Program-made: the position numbers and the translations under genes
Shown: positions 15,096 to 23,138 of the stretch, in pieces
Layout: every line of letters starts with the position of its first letter
Position numbering within the stretch: position 1 is the stretch's first letter
The notes under the pieces: model-generated
What the model was told of the DNA's origin: nothing
Databases searched by the model: none
Seen by the model: the letters and a program-made list of their open reading frames with translations, nothing else
NCBI GenBank assembly: GCA_905205195.1
Contig: CAJLCS010000003.1
Span: 1 to 51,584 of the forward strand
DNA from: an uncultured Eubacteriales bacterium
GTDB taxonomy: Bacteria; Bacillota; Clostridia; Oscillospirales; Oscillospiraceae
DNA length: 51,584 nucleotides
Direction of reading: 5' to 3'

Positions 15096-16013
15096 ATGAC
15101 AAAAACCACAGCAAAGGATTCCCTGCGCGGCATTTTCCCCGCGCTGATGACGGCATTTTCCGACGACGGCATCCGGACCGACGCCGTGACCGCCCTGGTG
15201 CAGAAGCTGGCCGCCGACGGGGTGGACGGCTTCTACGTCGGCGGCTCCAGCGGCGAAATGGTCCTGTGCAGCCCGGAGGAGCGGCAGCGGCTGCTGGAAA
15301 CGGTCCGGGAGGCCGCCGGTTCCCTGCCGGTCATCGCCCACATCGGCGCCATGTCCACCCGGGACGCCGCCGCGCTGGGCCGCCACGCCGCCCGGTGCGG
15401 GGCCGACGCCGTGTCGTCGGTGACGCCGCTTTACTATCGCTACCGGTTCGACGAGGTGCTGCACTACTACCAGCGGCTGGCCGGGGAATCCGGCCTTCCG
15501 CTGGTGATTTACAACATCCCCGGTCTGACCGGCACGGCCTACGGCTACGACGAGCTGTGCCGCCTGCTGGAGCTGCCGGGGGTGGCAGGCATGAAATTCA
15601 CCTCCTCGGACTTTTTCCTGCTGGGCCGTCTGGCGGACACCTATCCCGACAAGGTATTTTTCAACGGAAGCGACGAAATGCTCCTGTCCGGCCTGAACGC
15701 CGGGGCGGCAGGCGGCATCGGCACCACCTACAACTTCATGCCCGACCTGTTTGCGGCGCTATTCCGGCTGTTTTCCCGGGGGAAAACGAAGGAAGCCATG
15801 GACGTCCAGCAGATGATCCGCCGGGTCATCGCCGTGGTGCTGAAATACGGCGCCATTCCGGCCTCCAAGGCCATGATCCGCTTCTACGGCGTGGACTACG
15901 GCGTCTGCCGGGAGCCGTTTCTGCCGCTGGGGGAGGACGCCGTCCGGGATCTGTACGAAAACGCCTGGCTGCCGCTGGAGCGGTTCCGGCAGGAGATGGA
16001 TCCCCAATGGTGA
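15096..16013 (+). CDS. nanA: N-acetylneuraminate lyase (DapA/NanA superfamily)
   Basis: The protein has 305 residues with a TIM-barrel fold. GGSSGE binds the carboxylate and pyruvyl group. Tyr139 (in YNIP) and Lys167 (in GMKFTSS) are the catalytic Tyr and Schiff-base Lys, matching E. coli NanA Tyr137 and Lys165. The KFTSSDFF and NGSDEM segments favour NanA over dihydrodipicolinate synthase. It splits sialic acid into N-acetylmannosamine and pyruvate in the cytoplasm. The ATG follows AAAGGAGG. Its end overlaps the start of the acetyltransferase. NanE and NanK, which would process the product, are not in this window. Confidence 0.88.
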   Translation: MTKTTAKDSLRGIFPALMTAFSDDGIRTDAVTALVQKLAADGVDGFYVGGSSGEMVLCSPEERQRLLETVREAAGSLPVIAHIGAMSTRDAAALGRHAARCGADAVSSVTPLYYRYRFDEVLHYYQRLAGESGLPLVIYNIPGLTGTAYGYDELCRLLELPGVAGMKFTSSDFFLLGRLADTYPDKVFFNGSDEMLLSGLNAGAAGGIGTTYNFMPDLFAALFRLFSRGKTKEAMDVQQMIRRVIAVVLKYGAIPASKAMIRFYGVDYGVCREPFLPLGEDAVRDLYENAWLPLERFRQEMDPQW

Positions 16014-16759
16014 CGCAAGCATCGCTGGAGGCCGATCTTCGCGCCCTGGGCATCCGGCCGGACGCGCTGCTGACCGTCCACACCTCCCTGAAGGCCGTCG
16101 GTCCCGTCGCCGGGCCGAAAACCGGCGCCGACGCGGTGCTGGACGCGCTGCTGCACTGCGTGGACCGGGGGATGCTGCTGATCCCCGCCCACACCTTCCG
16201 GAACATCCGGGAGGACGGGCCGGTGTTTGACATCCGGCGTACCATGCCCTGCATCGGCACGCTGCCCCGGATTGCGGTGGGCCGGGCCAACGACGCCTAC
16301 GACCGGGGCGACGACCGCTGCCGCCGGTCCTGCCATGTGTCCCACTCCGTGGTGGCCTTCGGCGCAGGTGCCGCCGCCTTTACGGAAGCGGACCGGGCCT
16401 CCCTGACCCGCACGCCCATGACGGGCAGCTACGGGGCGCTGTACCGGGAGGGCGGGAAAATTCTGCTGCTGGGCGTGGACCTGAGCCGGAACACCTTCCT
16501 TCACGCAGTGGACGAGGCGGTGGACGGCACGGTCTACGGCACCACCGTCATCACGGTGACGGATTACGACGGCAGCCGGTACCCGAAGGAGGAGCGGATC
16601 ACCCGTGGCCCCGCCGCCGCCAATTTCCCCCGGTTCCGGCAGCCGCTGGAGCAGGCCGGGGCCGTTGTTTACGGGAAGGCGGGCTGCGCCGACGCCATGC
16701 TGATCGACGCCCGCCGCTGCTTTGACACCGTGTACGCCATCCGGAAGGCAGAGGTATGA
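16007..16759 (+). CDS. AAC(3)-family N-acetyltransferase (Antibiotic_NAT)
   Basis: The protein has 250 residues, slightly shorter than the 260-270 typical of the family. Family motifs are visible: LTVHTSLKAVGPV near the N terminus, LIPAHTF, the CHVSHSVVAFG segment with the conserved His, and NTFLHAVDEA near the middle. The known chemistry is acetyl transfer from acetyl-CoA to a 3-amino group of aminoglycosides, but many family members have no resistance role. The start overlaps the nanA stop (ATG at 16007, TGA at 16011) and its own stop overlaps the AraC start (ATGA). It is embedded in a sialic-acid operon, so an amino-sugar substrate is a reasonable alternative to an aminoglycoside. Confidence 0.85.
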   Translation: MVTQASLEADLRALGIRPDALLTVHTSLKAVGPVAGPKTGADAVLDALLHCVDRGMLLIPAHTFRNIREDGPVFDIRRTMPCIGTLPRIAVGRANDAYDRGDDRCRRSCHVSHSVVAFGAGAAAFTEADRASLTRTPMTGSYGALYREGGKILLLGVDLSRNTFLHAVDEAVDGTVYGTTVITVTDYDGSRYPKEERITRGPAAANFPRFRQPLEQAGAVVYGKAGCADAMLIDARRCFDTVYAIRKAEV

Positions 16760-17646
16760 GCCGGGAACCGGCCATTCTCCCGGTCCGGCTGGGGAATCTG
16801 GAGCTGCACGCGGTGATGGACACCGGGTTTTTCGACGTGTCCGCCTTTTCCCCGGCCACCCACTGCCACCCCTGCTGGGAGCTGTTTGCCCCGCTGCGGG
16901 GCCGGTTCCGGATCGAAACGCTGCCTGACGGCGGTGTGGAGCCGGTGCCGGGGACGCTCTGCCTGGTGCCGCCGCTGGTTTATCACAACACCGCCGACAC
17001 GGCCCGGGACGGCGTCCCGGCGGAAAAGCTGTCCGTCCGGTTTTCCTACCGGCGCGCAGGCGGTCCGGCGGGGCTGTACGAGCGGCTGGAGCAGGCGCTG
17101 GCCGCCATTGCCGGCCCGTACTTCCTGCCTGACGCAGAGGAGCTGACGGCGCTGCTGGCGCAGGTCCGCCGGGAGCTGCTTTCCTGCCTGCTTGGCCGGG
17201 ATGCCGCCGCCCAGGCGCTGCTGACCTGCGTTTTTGTGGGGCTGCTGCGCCGTCTTTGCCCCGCACCGGCCGCCCCGGCCCCCGGGCCGGAATCCGACGC
17301 CGGGACCATGCGGTATTTCACCGCCGAGCTGTGGTTCGGCCGGGAATTTGCCCGGCCGGTGACGGAGGACGATCTGGCCGCCGCCCTGAATCTCTCCCGC
17401 CGCCAGCTGAGCCGGACGCTGCGGGCGCTGTACGGCATGAGCTTCCGGGAAAAGCTGGCCGACGTCCGGGTCCATCAGGCCGCCAAGCTGCTGGCCCGCA
17501 CCAACGACTCCGTGGAGGAAATTGCCGCCGCCGTGGGCTACGGCTCCCCGTCGGGCCTGTACCGGGCGTTTGTCCGGTGCTTCGGCCTGTCCATGGGCGA
17601 CTACCGCCGCTGCTGCCGTCAACGGAAAGGAGAACTTCCCCGATGA
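16756..17646 (+). CDS. AraC family transcriptional regulator
   Basis: The protein has 296 residues. An N-terminal cupin-like ligand domain contains HCHPCWELF. The C-terminal pair of helix-turn-helices is TEDDLAAALNLSRRQLSRTL and SVEEIAAAVGYGSPSGLYRA, followed by the family motif FGLSMGDYRR. It overlaps both neighbours by four bases (ATGA at each end), so it is translated with the enzymes. Encoding the regulator inside the operon would give feedback control, most likely in response to a sialic-acid-related ligand (inference). The sole visible promoter upstream of nanA has a weak -35, compatible with activation. Confidence 0.93.
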   Translation: MSREPAILPVRLGNLELHAVMDTGFFDVSAFSPATHCHPCWELFAPLRGRFRIETLPDGGVEPVPGTLCLVPPLVYHNTADTARDGVPAEKLSVRFSYRRAGGPAGLYERLEQALAAIAGPYFLPDAEELTALLAQVRRELLSCLLGRDAAAQALLTCVFVGLLRRLCPAPAAPAPGPESDAGTMRYFTAELWFGREFARPVTEDDLAAALNLSRRQLSRTLRALYGMSFREKLADVRVHQAAKLLARTNDSVEEIAAAVGYGSPSGLYRAFVRCFGLSMGDYRRCCRQRKGELPR

Positions 17647-18809
17647 ACATTCAAAAATGCGGCCCCGCCGTTTCCCTGCCTGACTGTCGCCTGCTGGGGC
17701 CCACCGTGGTGCGCTGCTTCGACGGCACGCTGCTGATGTGCGCCGCCGCCACCAACGGCGCCGACAGCGGCATGGGCAATCTGCTCTGGCGCAGCGCCGA
17801 CGAAGGCGACACCTGGACGCCGGAGGGGTACCTGGAGCGGTCCTTCCGGTACGACCGGCAGGGCAGTATGGTGAAAATCGGCGGCAACGCCGCCCTGTAT
17901 GCCCACCAAAAAGCCCGGGTCCTGCTGCTGACCGGCAACGAGCTGTACTGGATCGCCGGGCGCTACGAAAGCACCAAGCGGTTCAGCCGGATGTACTACC
18001 GGCTGTCCTTCGACAGCGGCCGGACCTGGACCGACAAGCGCTATGTCATCACCCCGGGCGGCACCCCGGACGCACCGCTTCCGGACGTGGTATTCGGCCG
18101 CAATTTTGCCCTCAGCATGGCCTCCCAGACCATGGAGGCCGACGACGGCAGCCTGCTGGTGGCGCTGCACTGCCAGATTACCGACCGTCAGGGCCATCTG
18201 GTGGAGCCGGAGGGGTTCCACTTCTTCCAGTGCGGTGCGCTGCGGGCGGTCTGGAACGAGGACCGGCTGGATTACGACTGGTCCATGGGCGACTACGTCC
18301 GCGTCACGCCGGAGGAATCCACCCGGGGCGTTTTCGAGCCGACCTTCGCCCCGGCGGGACCCCACCGGGTGTGGATGGTCATGCGAAATTCCAACTTCGG
18401 CCGGGAAACGGCGGTGACCGGCCAGCGCTTCTGTGCCCTGTCTCAGGACAACGGGCGGCACTGGAGCCGCCCCCGGCCCCTCCGCTACGACGACGGCGGC
18501 ACGATGTTCGCCTGCTCCAGCGTGCCCAAGCTGCTGGACCATTCCGGCGGCAGGCTGTTTTACATCGGCGTCATCAACGACCGCAACCCCGCCGGAAACG
18601 GCCCCCGGTACCCGCTTTGCATCGCGGAGATGAACCGGGCCGACGGCACCGTGGTGCGGCAGTCGGTGCGGATCATCGACACGGCGGATTTTTCGGCGCC
18701 GATGGGCGACGATTTCACCAACCACGGCGTGTTTGAGGACCGGTTCGGCCGGATTCAGGTCTACGCGCCCTTCCGCGGCGGCCTGAACCGGTATGAAATT
18801 TCTCTTTGA
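17643..18809 (+). CDS. BNR/Asp-box repeat protein, sialidase superfamily
   Basis: The protein has 388 residues. Three Asp-box motifs (S-x-D-x-G-x-x-W) are visible: SADEGDTW, SFDSGRTW and SQDNGRHW. These mark a six-bladed beta-propeller of the sialidase type. There is no signal peptide, transmembrane segment or sortase motif, so it is cytoplasmic unless exported by an unusual route. The context with nanA supports a role in sialic-acid release or modification. Without an exported form it cannot attack host glycans directly. It may act on imported sialosides or be a non-hydrolytic relative. It begins in a 4-bp overlap with araC. Confidence 0.8.
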   Translation: MNIQKCGPAVSLPDCRLLGPTVVRCFDGTLLMCAAATNGADSGMGNLLWRSADEGDTWTPEGYLERSFRYDRQGSMVKIGGNAALYAHQKARVLLLTGNELYWIAGRYESTKRFSRMYYRLSFDSGRTWTDKRYVITPGGTPDAPLPDVVFGRNFALSMASQTMEADDGSLLVALHCQITDRQGHLVEPEGFHFFQCGALRAVWNEDRLDYDWSMGDYVRVTPEESTRGVFEPTFAPAGPHRVWMVMRNSNFGRETAVTGQRFCALSQDNGRHWSRPRPLRYDDGGTMFACSSVPKLLDHSGGRLFYIGVINDRNPAGNGPRYPLCIAEMNRADGTVVRQSVRIIDTADFSAPMGDDFTNHGVFEDRFGRIQVYAPFRGGLNRYEISL

Positions 18810-18834
18810 CAAATCGGGGCAGGCCCGGTAGAAT
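18806..18834 (+). promoter_or_regulatory. Promoter of the PhnP-like gene
   Basis: A consensus TTGACA (18806-18811) overlaps the upstream stop codon. A 17-bp spacer leads to TAGAAT (18829-18834). Initiation would be near 18841, immediately at the GAGG ribosome site, giving a very short leader. Confidence 0.7.
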
Positions 18835-18852
18835 AAAGGCGAGGTGATGGCA

Positions 18853-19686
18853 ATGAAGCTGCAATATCTGGGCACGGCGGCGGCCGAAGGCGTGCCTGCC
18901 CTGTTCTGCGACTGTGAAAACTGCCGCCGGTCCCGCCGTCTGGGGGGCCGGAATCTGCGGACCCGCAGTCAGGCGCTGGTGGACGACCGGATTCTGATTG
19001 ATTTTCCGGCGGATACCTATGCCCATTTTCTCCGCTATGACGTTCCCATGTCCGACCTGCACACCTGTCTGGTGACCCATTCCCACTCGGACCACCTGTA
19101 TCCGGCGGATGTGGCCATGCGGATGGACGGCTTTGCCCATCTGCACCGCCGCCAGCCCCTGACGTTTTACGCCGACGAAAGCTCCTACCGGATGCTCCGC
19201 CGGGAAATCGAGGAAAATCGCATCGATCCCGCCGACGTGGACGCCGTCAAAATCGCGCCCTTCGTCCCCTTCCAGGTAGAGGGCTACACCGTCACGCCCA
19301 TCCGGGCCAGCCACGATCCCAAATCGTCGCCGGTGCTGTTTGTGGTGGAAAAGGACGGAAAAAGCCTGTTTTACGCCAACGATTCCAGCGAATATGTGCC
19401 GGAAAGTATGGAATGCCTCAAAGCTATCGGCCATAGCCTGGACGTGATCTCGCTGGACTGCACCGAGGCCTGCAACGAGACCACCTATGTGGGCCACCTG
19501 TGCCTGAGCCGGTGCGCCGCCCTGCGGGAAACGCTGCTGCGGGAGGGCATTGCGGACAGCCGGACGGTGTTCGTGCTGAACCACTTCTCCCACAACGGAA
19601 AACAGGTGGTTTACGACGATTTCGTGGAGATTGCCCGGCGGCAGGACTTTCTGGTGTCCTACGACGGCATGACGCTGACCTTCTGA
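18853..19686 (+). CDS. MBL-fold metallohydrolase, PhnP-like
   Basis: The protein has 277 residues. The N-terminal GTAAAEGVPALFC with CDCENC is the structural zinc site of the PhnP branch, and GGRNLRTRSQAL follows as in PhnP. THSHSDH is the dinuclear-metal motif. Further His/Asp ligands appear as ASHD, NDSS and NHFSHNG. PhnP hydrolyses the cyclic phosphodiester of ribose-1,2-cyclic phosphate in phosphonate use, but no phn gene is near, so the substrate is open. The ATG at 18853 is eight bases after GAGG. Two earlier in-frame start codons overlap the ribosome site. Confidence 0.85.
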   Translation: MKLQYLGTAAAEGVPALFCDCENCRRSRRLGGRNLRTRSQALVDDRILIDFPADTYAHFLRYDVPMSDLHTCLVTHSHSDHLYPADVAMRMDGFAHLHRRQPLTFYADESSYRMLRREIEENRIDPADVDAVKIAPFVPFQVEGYTVTPIRASHDPKSSPVLFVVEKDGKSLFYANDSSEYVPESMECLKAIGHSLDVISLDCTEACNETTYVGHLCLSRCAALRETLLREGIADSRTVFVLNHFSHNGKQVVYDDFVEIARRQDFLVSYDGMTLTF

Positions 19687-19702
19687 GCCGTCAAAAAAAG
19701 TC

Positions 19703-19731
19703 TTTACAAACCGGAAGACATCTGCTATAAT
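19703..19731 (+). promoter_or_regulatory. tRNA-Asp promoter
   Basis: TTTACA (19703-19708), 17 bp, TATAAT (19726-19731), about 26 nt before the mature tRNA 5' end. Confidence 0.75.
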
Positions 19732-19757
19732 ACTTCCATCATGCTTCTGCATCCCAT

Positions 19758-19834
19758 GGCCCGGTGGTGCAGTCGGTTAGCACGCCAGCCTGTCACGCTG
19801 GAGGTCGACGGTTCGAGTCCGTTCCGGGTCGCCA
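19758..19834 (+). tRNA. tRNA-Asp (GTC)
   Basis: A 77-nt cloverleaf with acceptor GGCCCGG pairing CCGGGTC (one G-U), anticodon loop CTGTCAC giving anticodon GTC, T-loop GTTCGAGTC and encoded CCA. The GTC anticodon is the substrate of queuosine modification and thus of GluQRS, encoded at 31153-32076. Confidence 0.97.
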
Positions 19835-19870
19835 AAGCCCCAAAGACGTCAGTCTTTGGGGCTTTCCTTT
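19834..19870 (+). terminator. Terminator of tRNA-Asp
   Basis: A perfect 14-bp stem (19834-19847 with 19852-19865) closes a GTCA loop and is followed by CCTTTTT. Confidence 0.9.
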
Positions 19871-19884
19871 TTCCCTTTTCACTC

Positions 19885-20023
19885 TTCACTTTTCACTAAA
19901 AAACGTCTTTGGGGCTTTGGAAGTAAGAAGGAATCGTGAAAAGTGAAAAAGTATCCTGCTTGGTGTTCTCCTTGCTGTCTCATCGCTTCCGCAAAGCATC
20001 CGCAGCGCTGCTTTACGGAAGCG
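19885..20023. repeat. Short inverted-repeat cluster downstream of tRNA-Asp
   Basis: TTCACTTTTCAC (19885-19896) and GTGAAAAGTGAA (19936-19947) form a 12-bp inverted repeat around a second copy of the tRNA terminator arm (GTCTTTGGGGCTTT at 19905-19918). A separate imperfect 15-bp hairpin follows (19984-19998 with 20009-20023, one mismatch). No coding capacity was seen. It may be a small mobile hairpin element, or may serve as the 3' stem of the amidohydrolase gene. Confidence 0.5.
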
Positions 20024-20025
20024 TT

Positions 20026-20838
20026 CTATCCTTCGCTTTTCAGCCAGCGGCGGAAATTGTCGCTGAACACGGCCTCCTCTTTGGCGCTGTCCAGCTTCAG
20101 ATCCCGGACCAGCGCTACGGCATCCGCCGGACGCCACATGGGAAAGTCGGACCCGAACAGGATCCGGTCCCAGCCCAGGCGGTTCATATAGCGCCGGGCC
20201 GTCTCCGGCGGCAGGTACTCCAGCGAGCTGGAGCAGTCGAAAATCACGTTGGGCAGCCCCGCCAGCACCGTGCACCGCTCCCAGATCTGATAGCCGCCCA
20301 GATGGGCCGCCATGCACAGCAGGTCCGGCACCGCTTGCGCCACCCGGGCCAGCCGCTCCGGCGCGGAAAAATCGTACCGCCGATCCCCCACATGGAACAG
20401 CACCGGCAGGTGCTTCTCCGCCAGATACCGGTAGGCCGGCAGCATCCGGGGATCGTCGATATACCGCTTCTGAAAATCCGGGTGGAGCTTCACGCCGTGA
20501 AGGCCCAGCGCCCCGATCCGGTCGATTTCCGCCAGCATGGTCTGCTCCGGCAGGTCCTGCTGGAGCGTCCCGAAGCCGTAAAGCCGGTCCGGCGCGGCCT
20601 GCACCGCCCCGTGGATAAAGTCATTGATGGCCGTCACCTGCTCGGGCTTGGTAGCCGTGGAGCAGACCAGCGCCTGGGCAATGCCCGCCCGGTCCATCTC
20701 TGCCAGCAGCACCTCCGGCGCGCCCAGCTCCGCCATGGGGGAATCGTAGAAGCCGCCGATGGAACCGGTGGCCTTGGCGGCGATTTTCGCCGGGAAAATG
20801 TGGCAGTGGGCATCGAAAATGGGGGGATGATCCGTCAT
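20026..20838 (-). CDS. Amidohydrolase family protein (TIM-barrel metal hydrolase)
   Basis: The protein has 270 residues. The N-terminal metal motif is FDAHCHI, a conserved His lies in GVKLHPDF, further His residues in LFHVGD and AAHLGG, and the C-terminal catalytic Asp in LFGSDFPMW. These match the Amidohydrolase_2 group that includes ACMS and gamma-resorcylate decarboxylases and many unknown hydrolases. It lacks a signal peptide. The ATG at 20838 follows a weak purine-rich site. In-frame codons further upstream lie in the repeat element. No promoter was recognised and there is no metabolic partner next to it, so the substrate cannot be given. Confidence 0.85.
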   Translation of the reverse strand: MTDHPPIFDAHCHIFPAKIAAKATGSIGGFYDSPMAELGAPEVLLAEMDRAGIAQALVCSTATKPEQVTAINDFIHGAVQAAPDRLYGFGTLQQDLPEQTMLAEIDRIGALGLHGVKLHPDFQKRYIDDPRMLPAYRYLAEKHLPVLFHVGDRRYDFSAPERLARVAQAVPDLLCMAAHLGGYQIWERCTVLAGLPNVIFDCSSSLEYLPPETARRYMNRLGWDRILFGSDFPMWRPADAVALVRDLKLDSAKEEAVFSDNFRRWLKSEG

Positions 20839-20911
20839 GGAAGTCTCTTCTTTCTTTTTTTCTGAAAGCATCTGGGATGGCGTGCCGCACAATGTCATGC
20901 CGGGTCAGCAC

Positions 20912-21101
20912 ATCAAAAAGCCTCGCAGAGTTCACCGCCCGCAGGCGGTGAATCAATTCGGATTATTTTCGGCGGCGGCCTGTACGTCGCCGAAAATACG
21001 AATCAGGCAGCAAGTGTGCGCATCGTCCGCCAACAACGGACGATGCGTGCATAAAGCTGCCTGCAACTCTTTTGTCGGAAAGCCCGAAGGGGTTTCCGAC
21101 A
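20912..21101 (-). repeat. Structured intergenic element, copy 1
   Basis: Three hairpins recur at 38404-38587. Stem A is 20931-20939/20944-20952 with loop CGCA. Stem B is 20964-20974/20988-20998 with the 13-nt loop GCGGCCTGTACGT. Stem C is 21073-21081/21093-21101 with loop GCCCGAAGGGG. Copy 1 adds a large insert hairpin (core GCATCGTCCG/CGGACGATGC, about 21019-21044). Stem bases differ from copy 2 by compensating changes while the loops are kept. Read on the minus strand it lies in the 3' region of oadB and ends in GGCTTTTTG. Confidence 0.75.
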
Positions 21102-21107
21102 GTTTCA

Positions 21108-21137
21108 AGCCGGAGTGGCGCAAACACCACTCCGGCT
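21108..21137. terminator. Hairpin after oadB
   Basis: A perfect 11-bp stem (AGCCGGAGTGG at 21108-21118 with 21127-21137) lies 17 nt beyond the oadB stop. It lacks a clear U tract, so it could be a 3'-end stabiliser instead of a terminator. Confidence 0.6.
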
Positions 21138-21153
21138 CTTTGCTGAACGAGGA

Positions 21154-22371
21154 TTAGTGGCCGAACACGGACAGCAGGAAGCCGGCCGCGATGGCGGAGC
21201 CGATGACGCCGGCCACGTTGGGGCCCATGGCGTGCATCAGCAGGAAGTTGGCGGGATTGGCCTTCTGGCCTTCCTTGTTGGACACACGGGCCGCCATCGG
21301 CACGGCGGACACGCCGGCGGAGCCGATCAGCGGGTTGACCTTGCCGCCGGTGAGCTTGCACATCACCACGCCGCCCAGCAGACCGCCGACGGTGGACAGG
21401 ATGAAGGCAACGACACCCAGCACGACGATCAGCAGGGTCTGGGCCGTCAGGAAGGTGGAACCGACCATGGTGGCGCCGACAGCCGTGGACAGCAGGATGG
21501 TGACGATGTTCATCAGCGCATTCTGCACGGTATCGGACAGGCGGTCGGTAACGCCGGTCTCCTTGAACAGGTTACCCAGCATCAGGCAGCCGATCAGCGG
21601 CGCGGTATCCGGCAGCAGCAGGGCCACGAACAGGGTCACGACGATGGGGAAGATGATCTTCTCGGTCTTGGACACCTGACGGGTCTGGACCATCTTGATC
21701 TTCCGCTGCTCCGGGGTGGTCAGCAGCCGCATGAAGGGGGGCTGGATCAGGGGGATCAGGGCCATGTAGGAGTAGGCCGCCACGGCGATGGCGCCCAGCA
21801 GATGGGGGGCCAGCTTGGTGGTCAGGAAGATGGCGGTGGGGCCGTCGGCGCCGCCGATGATGCCGATGGAGGCGCCTTCACTGCCGGTGAAGAAGCCGGA
21901 AGCCACGGCGCCGAAGAAGGCGGCGAACACGCCCAGCTGAGCGGCAGCGCCCAGCAGCAGGCTCTTGGGGTTGGACAGCAGCGGGCCGAAATCGGTCATG
22001 GCGCCCACGCCCATGAAGATCAGGCAGGGGTACAGGCTGGTTTTGACGCCGATGTAGAAGATATCCAGCAGGCCACCTTCCCGCATGATGGCGCCGTAGC
22101 TGTGATACAGTTCGCTGGCGGGATTCATGAAGTTATCCCACAGCTCCTGATGGTAAAGGCCGGCGCCGGGCAGGTTGGTCAGCAGGCAGCCGAAGGCGAT
22201 ACCCACCAGCAGCAGCGGCTCAAACTGCTTGACAATGCCCAGGTACAGCAGCACGCAGGCAATGACCAGCATCACCAGGTTCTGCCAGCCACCGTCGGCA
22301 AAGCCGGCGGTAATCTGGGCAAAACCGGAGTTGTTCCACAGGTTCAGTAAGATTTCACCAACATTGATCAT
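21154..22371 (-). CDS. oadB: Na+-translocating decarboxylase, beta (membrane) subunit
   Basis: The protein has 405 residues with about ten membrane helices, the size of OadB/GcdB/MmdB. The conserved GGADGPTAIFLTTKLAPHLL segment and the region SAVPMAARVSNKEGQK near the C terminus are hallmarks of this subunit. It decarboxylates the carboxybiotin carrier and couples this to export of Na+. It is the last gene of oadA-oadG-carrier-oadB and has its own AAGGAGG site. A structured repeat element follows in the 3' region. Confidence 0.95.
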   Translation of the reverse strand: MINVGEILLNLWNNSGFAQITAGFADGGWQNLVMLVIACVLLYLGIVKQFEPLLLVGIAFGCLLTNLPGAGLYHQELWDNFMNPASELYHSYGAIMREGGLLDIFYIGVKTSLYPCLIFMGVGAMTDFGPLLSNPKSLLLGAAAQLGVFAAFFGAVASGFFTGSEGASIGIIGGADGPTAIFLTTKLAPHLLGAIAVAAYSYMALIPLIQPPFMRLLTTPEQRKIKMVQTRQVSKTEKIIFPIVVTLFVALLLPDTAPLIGCLMLGNLFKETGVTDRLSDTVQNALMNIVTILLSTAVGATMVGSTFLTAQTLLIVVLGVVAFILSTVGGLLGGVVMCKLTGGKVNPLIGSAGVSAVPMAARVSNKEGQKANPANFLLMHAMGPNVAGVIGSAIAAGFLLSVFGH

Positions 22372-22383
22372 TGGTAGCCCTCC

Positions 22384-22782
22384 TTACGCGAGGACGACCA
22401 GAGGAGCGCCGGTATCAACGGTAGCGCCTTTGGAAACGACAACCTGAGAGACGGTGCCGTCCTTCGGAGCCATAATCTCGTTTTCCATCTTCATGGCTTC
22501 CAGAACCACCAGCACGGTGCCGGCCTTGACGGCCTGACCGGCGGTGACGTTCACCTTCAGAATGGTGCCGGGCATGGGTGCGGTAACCGGCTCGCCGGCG
22601 CCGGTGATCACCGGGGCGGCAGCGGCAGCAGGGGCAGCCGCGGGAGCCGCAGCGGCAGGAGCGGCGGCGGGAGCAGCCGGGGCCGCGGGGGCAATCGCTT
22701 CATACTCGTCCAGGAGCATGGCCTTGCCGGCTTCGACCTCCACCTCATAGGTGCGGCCGTTGAGCGTCACTTTATATTTCAT
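22384..22782 (-). CDS. Biotin carrier protein of the decarboxylase
   Basis: The protein has 132 residues. The first 25 or so resemble a short capping segment (YKVTLNGRTYEVEVEAGK). An Ala/Pro linker with only A, P and a few other residues spans about 35-62. The C-terminal lipoyl/biotinyl domain has EAMKMENEI with the biotin-accepting Lys. The flexible linker lets the carrier swing between OadA and OadB. In many oxaloacetate decarboxylases this domain is fused to OadA. Here it is separate, as in glutaconyl-CoA decarboxylase (GcdC). The ATG lies 2 nt after the oadG stop. Confidence 0.93.
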   Translation of the reverse strand: MKYKVTLNGRTYEVEVEAGKAMLLDEYEAIAPAAPAAPAAAPAAAAPAAAPAAAAAPVITGAGEPVTAPMPGTILKVNVTAGQAVKAGTVLVVLEAMKMENEIMAPKDGTVSQVVVSKGATVDTGAPLVVLA

Positions 22783-22784
22783 GA

Positions 22785-23126
22785 TTACTTGACCTCCTTA
22801 ATGGAAATAAAGCGCAGTTCGTTGAGGGGCTTGCCCATTTTGTCGGCCACGATGGCCATCAGCATGGCGGCGGTCTTGGGATCGACGTCATGGAGCTTCA
22901 GGCTGCCGGCGGTGCCGGGGGCCGTGGGCTTGGGCGCAGCGGGAGCAGCCGGGGCCGCCGCAGGGGCTTCGGCCTTCTTATTCTTGGCGGAGAAGATCTT
23001 GCCGAAGATCTTCACGACGACCATCAGCAGAATCAGTCCGAAGAAAACCACCGCATAGCCCAGCAGCGCCACAATGGCGGCGTCACCGATACCGATGCCG
23101 TCCAGGCTGGATGCAAGAAATGTCAT
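22785..23126 (-). CDS. oadG: Decarboxylase gamma/delta-type small membrane subunit
   Basis: The protein has 113 residues. One N-terminal membrane helix (about 18-42, ALLGYAVVFFGLILLMVVVK) is followed by an Ala/Pro linker and a soluble C-terminal region of about 45 residues. This is the OadG/MmdD architecture that anchors the carboxyltransferase to the beta subunit. The ribosome site is AAGGAGG. The soluble tail LKLHDVDPKTAAMLMAIVAD is conserved in clostridial homologues. It sits between oadA and the biotin carrier gene. Confidence 0.88.
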   Translation of the reverse strand: MTFLASSLDGIGIGDAAIVALLGYAVVFFGLILLMVVVKIFGKIFSAKNKKAEAPAAAPAAPAAPKPTAPGTAGSLKLHDVDPKTAAMLMAIVADKMGKPLNELRFISIKEVK

Positions 23127-23138
23127 GGTTCCGCCTCC

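Noticed and set aside
19764..19946. 60-residue plus-strand ORF after 19764
   Set aside because: It lies over tRNA-Asp and its terminator.
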